NCBI GenBank assembly: GCA_027003075.1
Contig: JALWYV010000005.1
Span: 1 to 64,000 of the forward strand
Origin: Caldifarciminota bacterium
GTDB lineage: Bacteria; Hydrothermota; Hydrothermia; LBFQ01
Length of the DNA stretch: 64,000 nt
Direction: 5' to 3'
Below the pieces are notes generated by a model that searched no databases, was not told the DNA's origin, and saw only the letters and a program-made list of their open reading frames with translations. How positions within the stretch are numbered: position 1 is the stretch's first letter; every line of letters starts with the position of its first letter. A program made the translations under genes and the position numbers. This document shows, in pieces, positions 33,600-41,300 of this stretch.

Positions 33600-34546
33600 G
33601 GTTCTATCGACTGATGCGTGTGGGGTACGGTGTACTGGAGGAGGCCCTTCTCACCCTCCGCAGGGAGTTTCCCGGATGCAGGTTCCTGATCTTTACAGGG
33701 GACGAGTACTCCCAGAGATATGGCCTCAGGGTTGCCGAGGTCGTGCGGGGCGATGCGATAATAGGGGACAGAGAACCGGAGGAAAGGGGGTACGGGTTGG
33801 TCATAGGTGTAGGTGGGGGGAGTGTTATAGACAGGGCAAAGCTCTGGGCCTACGAGAGGGGACTGCCGTTTATATCCGTACCTACCCTGCCCTCAAGCGA
33901 CGGCATCGCATCTCCGGTGAGTGTTCTGAACGGGAAGAGTCGTTTCCTTACCCTTCCGTACGGTATAATAGTGGATCTGGAGATAATGGAGTCTGCCCCC
34001 CGATGGAGCATTCTGGCTGGCACGGGAGATCTACTCTCCAACCTATCCGCCTCCGTGGACTGGGACCGTTTTAAAGATAGATCCACCGAGCCTTACTCTC
34101 ACGAGGCTTCCGTTATGGCAAGATCCGGTGCCCTATCCCTCCTCAACTCCTCCCCGGGCGACAACCTTGATCTACTGATATGGGGACTTATCCTGAGCGG
34201 TCTGGCTATGAACGTGGCAGGCTCTTCCCGTCCTGCGAGCGGACCAGAGCATAAGGTGAGTCATGCCCTTGACTTCATAGGGTACGGAGAGAAGCACGGC
34301 ATACAGGTGGGGATATTTACCCCCCTGTTCCTCAAACTTAACGGATATACGGGTTGGGAAAGGGTCAGGGAGTTCCTTACGGGGGTGGGCTTGCCGGATC
34401 ACGTTACCCTTACGGAGGAGGAGGCCGTTAAGGTATTCAGCAGGGCTTCGGAGACCAGACCCCACAGGTACACGGTAATAGAAAGTCTCGGATGGGAGAG
34501 GGTACTTGATGAGGCCGTTAATCTGGGCTTCGTACGTATAGTTTAA
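33596..34546 (+). CDS. egsA: sn-Glycerol-1-phosphate dehydrogenase (EgsA/AraM family)
   Basis: 316 residues from the ATG at 33596. NAD-binding IGVGGGSVIDRAKLWA, the family signature SVPTLPSSDGIASPVS, and metal ligands Asp in GTGDLLSNLSA and His in SGPEHKVSHALD and GEKHGIQVG. It reduces dihydroxyacetone phosphate to G1P, the archaeal glycerol stereoisomer. Bacterial AraM proteins exist, and G1P dehydrogenases occur in FCB-group bacteria. The ATGA overlap with a Dpm1-like enzyme suggests a shared pathway involving isoprenoid lipid. The frame opens earlier at 33539 but inside the previous gene. Confidence 0.88.
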   Translation: MRFYRLMRVGYGVLEEALLTLRREFPGCRFLIFTGDEYSQRYGLRVAEVVRGDAIIGDREPEERGYGLVIGVGGGSVIDRAKLWAYERGLPFISVPTLPSSDGIASPVSVLNGKSRFLTLPYGIIVDLEIMESAPRWSILAGTGDLLSNLSASVDWDRFKDRSTEPYSHEASVMARSGALSLLNSSPGDNLDLLIWGLILSGLAMNVAGSSRPASGPEHKVSHALDFIGYGEKHGIQVGIFTPLFLKLNGYTGWERVREFLTGVGLPDHVTLTEEEAVKVFSRASETRPHRYTVIESLGWERVLDEAVNLGFVRIV

Positions 34547-34557
34547 ACCGACCTTAA

Positions 34558-35028
34558 GAGGATCAGGAGGTCGTTGGTATCGGTACGAAGATAAGGCTCG
34601 TCCTATCCGTATCCCATCCAGCCGGAACCCTGTACGTTACGTACCCGGACGGTTTTCCCTTCGATATCATCGTCTCTGTGGTATACTATCTCGATAGCAC
34701 CTTCCTCGCCTTCTGTTCCGAGCACTATATGACATCCTTCATGTACGTATACGAGGGTAACAAAACGGTAATGTGAATACCGTACAGCGACGTCCCCATT
34801 CGCTACGTCGGGTACCCGAACCGTCCCCGTAAGGTAGTAATAGACTACAGGGATACGGTCTTCATATACGACGACTCCTCTGGCAACATTCTGATCTCCA
34901 ACGGTCACGTTAAGCTTGCTCCTTACAGCGGTGGGGTATACGCACCCCTTCCACCCGATTCGTATACGGATACCCTCCCCATTCCCGAAGGTGGTACGGC
35001 AGTGGTATGTTTCAGGTGTACGCAGTGA
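34558..35028 (+). pseudogene. Broken or recoded reading frame with one internal TGA
   Basis: The 486 bases between egsA and ribH have no intact gene. One plus-strand frame reads from 34558 to a TGA at 35026 with a single internal stop, TGA at 34774. Before it comes YVTYPDGFPFDIIVSVVYYL and ...MYVYEGNKTVM; after it IPYSDVPIRYVGYPNRPRK, IDYRDTVFIYDDSSGN and GVYAPLPPDSYTDTLPIP. Both halves look coding-like in codon choice. No ATG, GTG or TTG start is in frame before the first half. I see no selenocysteine hairpin. A decayed gene for an exported protein is the simplest reading. Confidence 0.45.
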
Positions 35029-35032
35029 GGGA

Positions 35033-35470
35033 TTACTCCTTATCCCGATTACGGAGATTTAAAAGAGCCAAAACGGCTTCCGCGGCCTCTTCACCTTTAT
35101 TCCCGAACTTTCCACCCGCCCTGTTCAATCCCTGCTCCAGACTGTCAACTGTAAGTACTCCCAGACCTACAGGTACATTCCTATCAACTGCTACCTTAAG
35201 CAGGGAGGAGATAACCGCAGAGGAGAGGTGATCCGCGTGGGAAGTTTCACCCTTCACTATACACCCTAAGACGACAAAACCTTCGTATTCCCCCTTTGCA
35301 GAAAGTATGGATACAGCCTGAGGTAATTCAAAAGAGCCGGGGACCCATACCACTTCGTACGAGCCCCCGGCTTCATCTATTTTCCTTATCGCACCTTCAA
35401 CGAGCCTCTCCGTAATGACGGAGTTGAAGCGGCTCGCTACGATGCATATCTTACTTCTGTTTTCCTTCAC
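35033..35470 (-). CDS. ribH: 6,7-Dimethyl-8-ribityllumazine synthase
   Basis: Penultimate step of riboflavin synthesis. 145 residues with ASRFNSVITERLVEGA, WVPGSFELPQA, GCIVKGETSHADHLS and VPVGLGVLT. It begins with GTG inside the last codons of the upstream OmpA gene, a 20-base overlap, so it depends on that transcript, which itself begins with tRNA-Lys. No other rib genes are nearby. Confidence 0.96.
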   Translation of the reverse strand: MKENRSKICIVASRFNSVITERLVEGAIRKIDEAGGSYEVVWVPGSFELPQAVSILSAKGEYEGFVVLGCIVKGETSHADHLSSAVISSLLKVAVDRNVPVGLGVLTVDSLEQGLNRAGGKFGNKGEEAAEAVLALLNLRNRDKE

Positions 35471-37043
35471 CTTCCCCCTTGTCGCTCCCTTCGGGCAGGA
35501 GTACGTACACCTCTACCCTGCGGTCCTTGGCCAGACCCTTACCCGTGGGCTCAAAGATGGTGTAGTTGGCCACCTCCTCAAATCGGCTCTCGTCCAGATC
35601 AAACTGCCTGAGGAGGTACTCCTTCACGGCGAGTGCCCTCTTCTTGGAAAGGAGTTCGTTGTAGAAGGCGCCTCCCCTGCGGTCGGCGTGTCCCCTTATA
35701 ACGACCTTGGCGTAAGGCTCCTTCATAAGGATCTCACCGACCTTGTTGAGCTCCTTCTGGTACCTGGGCTTTATTATGGTCTTGTCGGTATCAAAGTAAA
35801 CCACGGCGACCAGTTTGGGCTTACGGGAAAGCTTCTTGTAGAGTTTGACCTTTAGGACGGCGTCGGTCATGAGGTTCACACCCACGTCTATGGGCTGATA
35901 GTTCTCCTCGTCCTTGGAGATGGTAAGCAGGTAATTGGAGGCGGGGAGGCTATCGTTCCTGTAGGTGCCGCTCTGGTCGGTCGTTCCTTCGGTAGTAACT
36001 TTACCCACGATCTTCACCTTGGCGCCCTGTATGGGCTCACCGGAGAGGGAGTCAACCACGATAACCATGAGGGTACGGGGACCCTTTTCCTCCACAGCCT
36101 GTACTACGGCAGGTCCACCGGGCCCCATCATCGTAGGACCGGCAGGTCCATAGATCCTCTCGGCTATACGTGCCGGGGAAACGTGGGCTCCAGCGAAGAG
36201 CTCCCAGTTCCACTCCCACTTTTCGGGCTTGTCGGGGGAGAGATAGTACCTGTTGACGTAGTAATTCATGGATATGTTGGTACCAGCGGAGAGAACGAGA
36301 CCACCGTTGAAGAACCTGTACCGGATCATAGGAGTGGCAAAGAGGAAGTCCGTGTTGAAACTTATGGGCCCGTAGTACTTGAGCTCAAAGCCACTTTCAA
36401 GGTCGTAGTAACTGGTGAATATGCCGAGACCGAGAAAGAGCGGGTTCTCGGCAAGGCCACCCTCTTTGGTGTCAACGTTGTACCCGAAACCGAGACCGAG
36501 GTTTGCCAGAATGCGGGTGGACCACTGCTCGCTTATGAAATCGTATCCACCGGCTACACCGAGGCGACCTCCGAACAGACCCTCACGGACCTTGAAGTTG
36601 GTGGTATAGGAACCGACCTGTATCTCCCCAGCCTGCTTCTCTCCGGTAGGTACAAGGATACTTACGAGGGCAGATACGCCCCAGTTACGGCGGTTGAGAA
36701 ACTGGTACTTGGCACCCAATTCAAAGTCTCTCATACCACCGAACCACCTGTCGGGCTGAGTGGTATCATCAAGCTGCCCTTTATTAAGCCAGTTTATACC
36801 CTTAAGGGTGGCGTATATTTCAAGGTTTCGCACGGGGACGGTGTTGATGGAACCCCATCCGAGTAGAAAGTTCTGTATACCGTAAGGGCTGCTCCATATT
36901 TTTTCCGCATATATGGTGGTTTCCAGATAGTTGAGGTAACCACCACTCACCAGCTTTTCCTGCGAGGCTCTCCAATCAAAAACATCAAAATACCCGCTCG
37001 CACCTGTATTGGAGAGGTAGCCTATCAGCATTAACATGGTCAT
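35451..37043 (-). CDS. OmpA-family protein with one carboxypeptidase-regulatory repeat
   Basis: 530 residues. A barrel-like N-terminal half (GSINTVPVRNLEIYATLKG, RLGVAGGYDFI), one carboxypeptidase-regulatory-like domain (IVVDSLSGEPIQGAKVKIV, about 330-400) and a C-terminal OmpA domain (VVYFDTDKTIIKPRYQKEL, IRGHADRRGG, KDRRVEVYVL). Related in plan to the larger protein at 24555. Its ATG is only 3 bases from the 3' end of tRNA-Lys, so its mRNA 5' end is probably made by tRNA processing. The signal MTMLMLIGYLSNTGA has no basic residues. Confidence 0.88.
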   Translation of the reverse strand: MTMLMLIGYLSNTGASGYFDVFDWRASQEKLVSGGYLNYLETTIYAEKIWSSPYGIQNFLLGWGSINTVPVRNLEIYATLKGINWLNKGQLDDTTQPDRWFGGMRDFELGAKYQFLNRRNWGVSALVSILVPTGEKQAGEIQVGSYTTNFKVREGLFGGRLGVAGGYDFISEQWSTRILANLGLGFGYNVDTKEGGLAENPLFLGLGIFTSYYDLESGFELKYYGPISFNTDFLFATPMIRYRFFNGGLVLSAGTNISMNYYVNRYYLSPDKPEKWEWNWELFAGAHVSPARIAERIYGPAGPTMMGPGGPAVVQAVEEKGPRTLMVIVVDSLSGEPIQGAKVKIVGKVTTEGTTDQSGTYRNDSLPASNYLLTISKDEENYQPIDVGVNLMTDAVLKVKLYKKLSRKPKLVAVVYFDTDKTIIKPRYQKELNKVGEILMKEPYAKVVIRGHADRRGGAFYNELLSKKRALAVKEYLLRQFDLDESRFEEVANYTIFEPTGKGLAKDRRVEVYVLLPEGSDKGEGEGKQK

Positions 37044-37046
37044 AAG

Positions 37047-37119
37047 TGCCCCGCGAGGGACTCGAACCCCCGACCCGCGGATTAAGAATCCGCTGCTCTA
37101 CCGACTGAGCTAGCGGGGC
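37047..37119 (-). tRNA. tRNA-Lys (CTT anticodon)
   Basis: 73 bases. Acceptor GCCCCGC/GCGGGGC with discriminator A, D arm GCTC/GAGC, anticodon stem GCGGA/TCCGC around loop TTCTTAA (anticodon CTT), T loop TTCGAGT. CCA is not encoded. The OmpA ATG follows after CTT. Confidence 0.97.
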
Positions 37120-37130
37120 ATCAGGTGGAT

Positions 37131-37136
37131 ATTATA
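37131..37136 (-). promoter_or_regulatory. tRNA-Lys/OmpA -10 box
   Basis: TATAAT on the minus strand, 11 bases before the tRNA. It contains the TAA stop (37134-37132) of the upstream glycosyltransferase gene. No clear -35. Confidence 0.6.
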
Positions 37137-38130
37137 GAGCGGAAAAGGTATCTATGAGTATGCGGTTGAAAGCGTTTACCATATCCTTTACATCCGGCAC
37201 CTCTTCCCTTCCCTTCAAAGCATCCTTTTTCCATCTTTCCAGATCCCCCATAACCTTACGTATACCCTCCGAGACTGCACCCGGATCCACGGGAACCACA
37301 ACCACCCCCGGAAGGGTCCATACCTCGCTCCCGTCAACCTCCGTGGCGACAACGGGCGTTCCACACGAGAGGGATTCCATAACCGGAAATCCGAGGCCCT
37401 CACTCCGGGATGTGAGGACGAAGAGGTCCGCCGAAGAGTACAACCTCCTCAACTCCGCATCATTTTTTGGATAGAACCGGCGAAAGGGAACGGGCAGGTC
37501 GTTTAGAATATCTTTAGGCCCACCGACGAGCCATACCTCAACTTCACAGCACCCAGAAACATTAACTATGGCCTCCCTGAAGATATCCACCCCCTTCCGG
37601 CGCTCCTTCCGGGGCATGTACATTATTACCGTACGTTCACTTACCCTCAGGGCAGGGTCCGGGTCGGGATAGAACACACCCTTGTCCACACCGGCGGGGA
37701 TAACGTGGGGGGTGTCTATCGCCCTGGCCAGGGCCGGATTGTACGTGACCTTCGTTATGGGAAAAGAGTACGTGAGTCGTGCGAGGAGTTTGAAAAGGGG
37801 ATTTGAGTGGAAACGGTATTCAAGATCCTGAACGAAGTAAATTGCCCTGCGGGTGAAGGGGAACAGGTACGCGGTTGGCCAGAAGTTCAGGACGGAGAGG
37901 TCGTAGGACTTAAGTAGAGTCGTATACCTGAGGAGGGCGTACAGCCTGTTCCTACCAGGTACGGTCAACCTCCTGACCTCAGGCCGTATAAAGAAGGGGG
38001 TACTACCCCTACCCTCGGGGTAAATCAACGTAACCTCGTGCCCGTGATCCACTAAACCGTTCGCTATTTCAACTAACTTACGGACACCCCCGAAACTCCC
38101 GAGGGATAGCAGGGGAAAGGCTATCCTCAA
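37132..38130 (-). CDS. GT4-family glycosyltransferase
   Basis: 332 residues, GT-B fold. N-terminal SLGSFGGVRKLVEIANGL, and the donor site EGLGFPVMESLSCGTPVVA with SSADLFVLTSRSEG before it (EX7E-type motif). Expected to transfer a sugar from a nucleotide donor to surface glycan. Starts with TTG two bases after the stop of the lipoprotein gene. Substrate unknown. Confidence 0.88.
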   Translation of the reverse strand: MRIAFPLLSLGSFGGVRKLVEIANGLVDHGHEVTLIYPEGRGSTPFFIRPEVRRLTVPGRNRLYALLRYTTLLKSYDLSVLNFWPTAYLFPFTRRAIYFVQDLEYRFHSNPLFKLLARLTYSFPITKVTYNPALARAIDTPHVIPAGVDKGVFYPDPDPALRVSERTVIMYMPRKERRKGVDIFREAIVNVSGCCEVEVWLVGGPKDILNDLPVPFRRFYPKNDAELRRLYSSADLFVLTSRSEGLGFPVMESLSCGTPVVATEVDGSEVWTLPGVVVVPVDPGAVSEGIRKVMGDLERWKKDALKGREEVPDVKDMVNAFNRILIDTFSAL

Positions 38131-38132
38131 CT

Positions 38133-38591
38133 TTACGTTCCGCTTCCGCCCTCCAACACCTTCACCTCCGGTATCTTACCATCAAAGTTTATCCACTTTC
38201 CCCCGCCGGTTATCTTCCACCGCCAGGAGACCTCGTATACCTTCTTGCTGGGTACGTGGACGGCCCGGGCGAAGTATATCACGAATACCGTATCCCCCTT
38301 CCGCTCCACCCTCCATCCGGAGGTATCCGGACGGGCCAGCTCGGGCATGTAGGCCACGTTTCCGCTGGCGGCCGCTTTTATTACCTTGCTCATAAACTGG
38401 GGATCCCTCGCTCTCTTACCCTCGTATTGGGCGACTATTACCGCAACCCCTTTTCCTCCGGCCACTATCTCCTTCTGGGCTTCGGTGAGGTTGGCCTGCA
38501 CCTTCTTTATGACAGCCTCATCCGAAAGGCTTCCGCCACCGCACCCGGCGATCAAACTACCTAAGAGCAACGCGGATATTACCTTACGCAT
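38133..38591 (-). CDS. Lipoprotein, unknown function
   Basis: 152 residues. Signal with lipobox LIAGC (Cys17) followed by GGGSLS. The mature domain contains KKVQANLTEAQKEIVAGG and VYEVSWRWKITGGGKWI; I do not recognise the family. ATG is 8 bases after TAAAAT (38605-38600). Followed after 2 bases by the GT4 gene. Confidence 0.75.
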   Translation of the reverse strand: MRKVISALLLGSLIAGCGGGSLSDEAVIKKVQANLTEAQKEIVAGGKGVAVIVAQYEGKRARDPQFMSKVIKAAASGNVAYMPELARPDTSGWRVERKGDTVFVIYFARAVHVPSKKVYEVSWRWKITGGGKWINFDGKIPEVKVLEGGSGT

Positions 38592-38615
38592 AGGATAGGA
38601 TTTTACTGTCGCAAG

Positions 38616-39563
38616 TCAGTACTTTTCATCAAAGCGGTCGGCACATGCTCCGTTTATTCTCAGACGGAACTTCTTTGATAGAGACAGGTTTATGGCCGAT
38701 TTCCCCCTGGTGCTGCTCCTGATAAACCGTAGATAATGGGGACGGAGGAAAGCCTTCCAGTTAACCTTTTTCACCTTCACCACAACGCTATCAACCGTGT
38801 CCTGTTTCACCTCTATGTACGGTGTGGCTATCTCTTTTATCTCGGCAAATAGACTTACCAGTGCTTCCCCCACGTCCTTCGGCCTCGGCTCCCACGCCCC
38901 TATCGCACCCTGTCTGACCATACTTATCCTATCAACGAACACTCCGACCTTCTTCTTACCTGAGGCTTTAAGTAGGTTCTGGATGTACTTTCCGGTGTTA
39001 ATACGGGAATCCGAAGGTATCCATACGACCTTTACCCCGACGTCCCTAAGGTCGGATAGGGCCTGTTCCATCTGGAGAGGGTTTTCAACCACCCTTACGT
39101 GGACCTCCGAGACCTCCGGATACTCCCCGTCAAAGGCGCCGGAGAGGGAGGACCATTCGTCCCTATGGAGCATGATGCCGAGGACCCTCGCGTCATCAAA
39201 CGTACAGGTCAAACGTTTGATCTGGATCGGGTAGGATATGGCTACGTACACGGACGCGAAGTTGGGAGGGGTCCTACGGAGCCTGTGGTAATTTTTAACG
39301 TAAAAGACCGGCCTGTCCTTCACGTTTTCCATGGCGAAGGATAGGGATTTGGGGCCGAGTACTACGACGAAGTCGTACCGTGATCCCGCCTTCTTCCAGA
39401 ACCTTTTCCAGAACTCCTCCGGTTTCGTTCCCCGTGGTACCTTCTCCCACTCCATAACGTGGACGTACCCCTGAAACTCCCTGCGAAGTACGTTTGTTAT
39501 ATCACGGGAGTAGAAGGCCATGGTATCCCTCAAAACGAGGATCTGGCTCAGGAGAAAAAGCAT
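38616..39563 (-). CDS. ABC-transporter substrate-binding-like protein (TrpX/PF04392 type)
   Basis: 315 residues. The two-lobed pattern of the ABC_sub_bind family is visible: FVVVLGPKSLSFAMENV with RPVFYVKN in lobe one, DLRDVGVKVVWIPSDSRI and VGVFVDRISMVRQGAIGAW in lobe two, and DVGEALVSLF near the end. Unusually there is no permease or ATPase next to it. I start at ATG 39563 (MLFLLSQILVL), 8 bases after TAACAT; the frame is open to 39671 but would cross the divergent dapB promoter. Confidence 0.7.
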   Translation of the reverse strand: MLFLLSQILVLRDTMAFYSRDITNVLRREFQGYVHVMEWEKVPRGTKPEEFWKRFWKKAGSRYDFVVVLGPKSLSFAMENVKDRPVFYVKNYHRLRRTPPNFASVYVAISYPIQIKRLTCTFDDARVLGIMLHRDEWSSLSGAFDGEYPEVSEVHVRVVENPLQMEQALSDLRDVGVKVVWIPSDSRINTGKYIQNLLKASGKKKVGVFVDRISMVRQGAIGAWEPRPKDVGEALVSLFAEIKEIATPYIEVKQDTVDSVVVKVKKVNWKAFLRPHYLRFIRSSTRGKSAINLSLSKKFRLRINGACADRFDEKY

Positions 39564-39617
39564 AAGATATAATGTTACGCCCGATTTGCCTGCAGGTGCG
39601 TCCTTAAAATCGCAGGC

Positions 39618-40328
39618 ATGAAACCGAAAGTGGTACTCGTAGGGTACGGAAGGATGGGAAAGGAGGTTCACAGCGTACTTCGGGAAAGGGGGTACCCTGT
39701 GGTTGGGATAGTGGAGAGGGGGGGCGGCCTGGAGGCCATAGACGGGGCGGACGTGGTCGTGGAGTTCGCCCTTCCGGAGGCCACTTTACCGGCCCTCAGG
39801 TACGCAGCAGAGAGGGGGAAGAGGTACGTCTTCGGGACGACCGGTCACACCCCGGAGCAGATGGAGGAGGTAAGGAAAATTTCGGAACGTACGGCCGTCC
39901 TCTATTCCCCTAATTTCTCCAGAGGAATAGCCGTTCTCAAACTCGTCCTGAGGAGGGTACTACCCCTCCTTGAGGACTGGGACAGGGAGGTGTTTGAGAT
40001 ACACCACAGGTGGAAGAAGGACGCTCCGAGCGGTACGGCCCTCGCCCTTGCGAGGATACTGGGGGAGGAGATAAACGTTAACAGGAGAGGACCGCGTAAG
40101 GAAGGGGAGGTGGGAGTGGCCAGCGTGAGAGGAGGGGACGTCTTCGGTGAACATACGGTCTTCTTTTTTGGAGAGGGGGAGAGGCTGGAGTTTACGCACA
40201 GGCTCACGTCAAGGAGGGCGCTGGCTCTGGGAGTCCCTCCTGCCATAGATTTCATCATGGGCAAGGATAGGGGACTTTACACGTTTGACGACGTCCTCGG
40301 GGCGTACCCGGGGGAGAGTCCGCAGTAA
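39618..40328 (+). CDS. dapB: 4-Hydroxy-tetrahydrodipicolinate reductase
   Basis: Lysine/DAP pathway. 236 residues, NAD(P)-binding VGYGRMGKEV, GTTGHTPEQ, and the substrate-site signature EIHHRWKKDAPSGTALALA. ATG is 7 bases after TAAAAT (39605-39610). The stop TAA forms the first half of the -10 box of the next gene. Confidence 0.96.
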   Translation: MKPKVVLVGYGRMGKEVHSVLRERGYPVVGIVERGGGLEAIDGADVVVEFALPEATLPALRYAAERGKRYVFGTTGHTPEQMEEVRKISERTAVLYSPNFSRGIAVLKLVLRRVLPLLEDWDREVFEIHHRWKKDAPSGTALALARILGEEINVNRRGPRKEGEVGVASVRGGDVFGEHTVFFFGEGERLEFTHRLTSRRALALGVPPAIDFIMGKDRGLYTFDDVLGAYPGESPQ

Positions 40329-40331
40329 AAT
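40326..40331 (+). promoter_or_regulatory. queD -10 box overlapping the dapB stop
   Basis: TAAAAT, with TAA being the dapB stop codon; the queD ATG follows 7 bases later. The same arrangement occurs at lspA/purF (55818-55823) and purF/sodC (57170-57175). Confidence 0.6.
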
Positions 40332-40338
40332 ACCCTCT

Positions 40339-40683
40339 ATGTGGATTCTGACCGTAAGGTACGAGTTTGATGCTGCCCACAGGTTACCCGACATAGAGGG
40401 GCCCTGCAGGAACCTTCACGGCCACAGGTGGGTGGTTGAAGCCAACGTCAGGTTCAGGGAACTGGGCAAAGGGGGTGTTTCGGTTGACTTTAAGAAGATA
40501 AAGGCTGACCTCCATGCCCTCGGTCTGGATCATACCTACCTGAACGAGAAGATGGATGTACCCCCGAGTGCTGAAAACGTCGCTAAGTTCTTTTACGAGA
40601 GGCTCAGGGAGATGGGGTACGACGTCGTTTCCGTCAGGGTGTGGGAGACCCCCAACTACGCCGCCACGTATACCGAGGAGTGA
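40339..40683 (+). CDS. queD: 6-Carboxy-5,6,7,8-tetrahydropterin synthase (QueD/PTPS family)
   Basis: 114 residues. Zinc ligands His in AAHRLPD and HxH in NLHGHRW, with the catalytic Cys in CRNLHGH, as in QueD of preQ0/queuosine synthesis rather than eukaryotic PTPS. A final WETPNYAATY matches the pterin-binding Glu region. I start at ATG 40339; an earlier in-frame ATG (40285) lies inside dapB. The stop overlaps the next start (TGATG). Confidence 0.92.
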   Translation: MWILTVRYEFDAAHRLPDIEGPCRNLHGHRWVVEANVRFRELGKGGVSVDFKKIKADLHALGLDHTYLNEKMDVPPSAENVAKFFYERLREMGYDVVSVRVWETPNYAATYTEE

Positions 40684-41300
40684 TGGACAGGATAGGCAGG
40701 GCCTACGAACGGTACCTTCAGGCTCCGAGGGGGGAGAAGGGGAAGGTCCTATCAGAGCTGGCGAGGAAACTCAGGGTAAGCGAGTCCAAGCTGCGGAGAA
40801 TATTTCGGGAGAGGTACGGTAAGAGGAGGAGGGTAAGGAAGTCCCCCACGAGTTACAGCAGGGACGATATACTGTACGCCATCCATTACTCACGGAAGAA
40901 TCAGGTATCTCTCCTGTACGCCTGCAGTTATCTGGTAAATACCCGTAAGGTTGTGAGGAAATCCTACGAGGAGGTGAAGGACCCGGTGAGGGCTTTTTAC
41001 CTCTCCGTGGTCCGGTTCATCCGCTCTTCCGACTCCCACGTACCGAAGGGCAGGAAGGTGAGCAAAACGGACCTGAAGAGGGCGCTACTCTCCACGGATA
41101 TGGACGAGAGGGAGAAGTTCCTGATAGCGATGGCCATAGATGGCATACTGACCAACTCCTCCCCCCTTAAGGACGAGGATAGGGAGGTACTCGTATCCCT
41201 CCTGCGCAGGGGGTACCTCTCACTAAGGCGGGGGAAGTACTTTATAACTCCGAAGTTGAAGTACGGGATCTTAGGGGATGGGGTACTTGAGGGGTCCTGA
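40683..41300 (+). CDS. Basic helical protein with possible HTH, unknown function
   Basis: 205 residues, very rich in Arg, Lys and helix formers. The N-terminal LSELARKLRVSESKLRRIF looks like a helix-turn-helix, followed by a basic KRRRVRKS; the rest is helical (DDILYAIHYSRKNQVSLLYA). Could be a DNA-binding regulator. ATG overlaps the queD stop and the 3' end overlaps lpxK by 23 bases, so the three are one unit. No family recognised. Confidence 0.6.
   Translation: MDRIGRAYERYLQAPRGEKGKVLSELARKLRVSESKLRRIFRERYGKRRRVRKSPTSYSRDDILYAIHYSRKNQVSLLYACSYLVNTRKVVRKSYEEVKDPVRAFYLSVVRFIRSSDSHVPKGRKVSKTDLKRALLSTDMDEREKFLIAMAIDGILTNSSPLKDEDREVLVSLLRRGYLSLRRGKYFITPKLKYGILGDGVLEGS

Noticed and set aside
34774-34776. 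TGA as a selenocysteine codon
   Set aside because: No hairpin of SECIS type is apparent after the codon and the flanks do not resemble a known selenoprotein.
34603-34908. 101-residue minus-strand frame between egsA and ribH
   Set aside because: The plus strand reads better as protein; this frame is its mirror and has no start signal.
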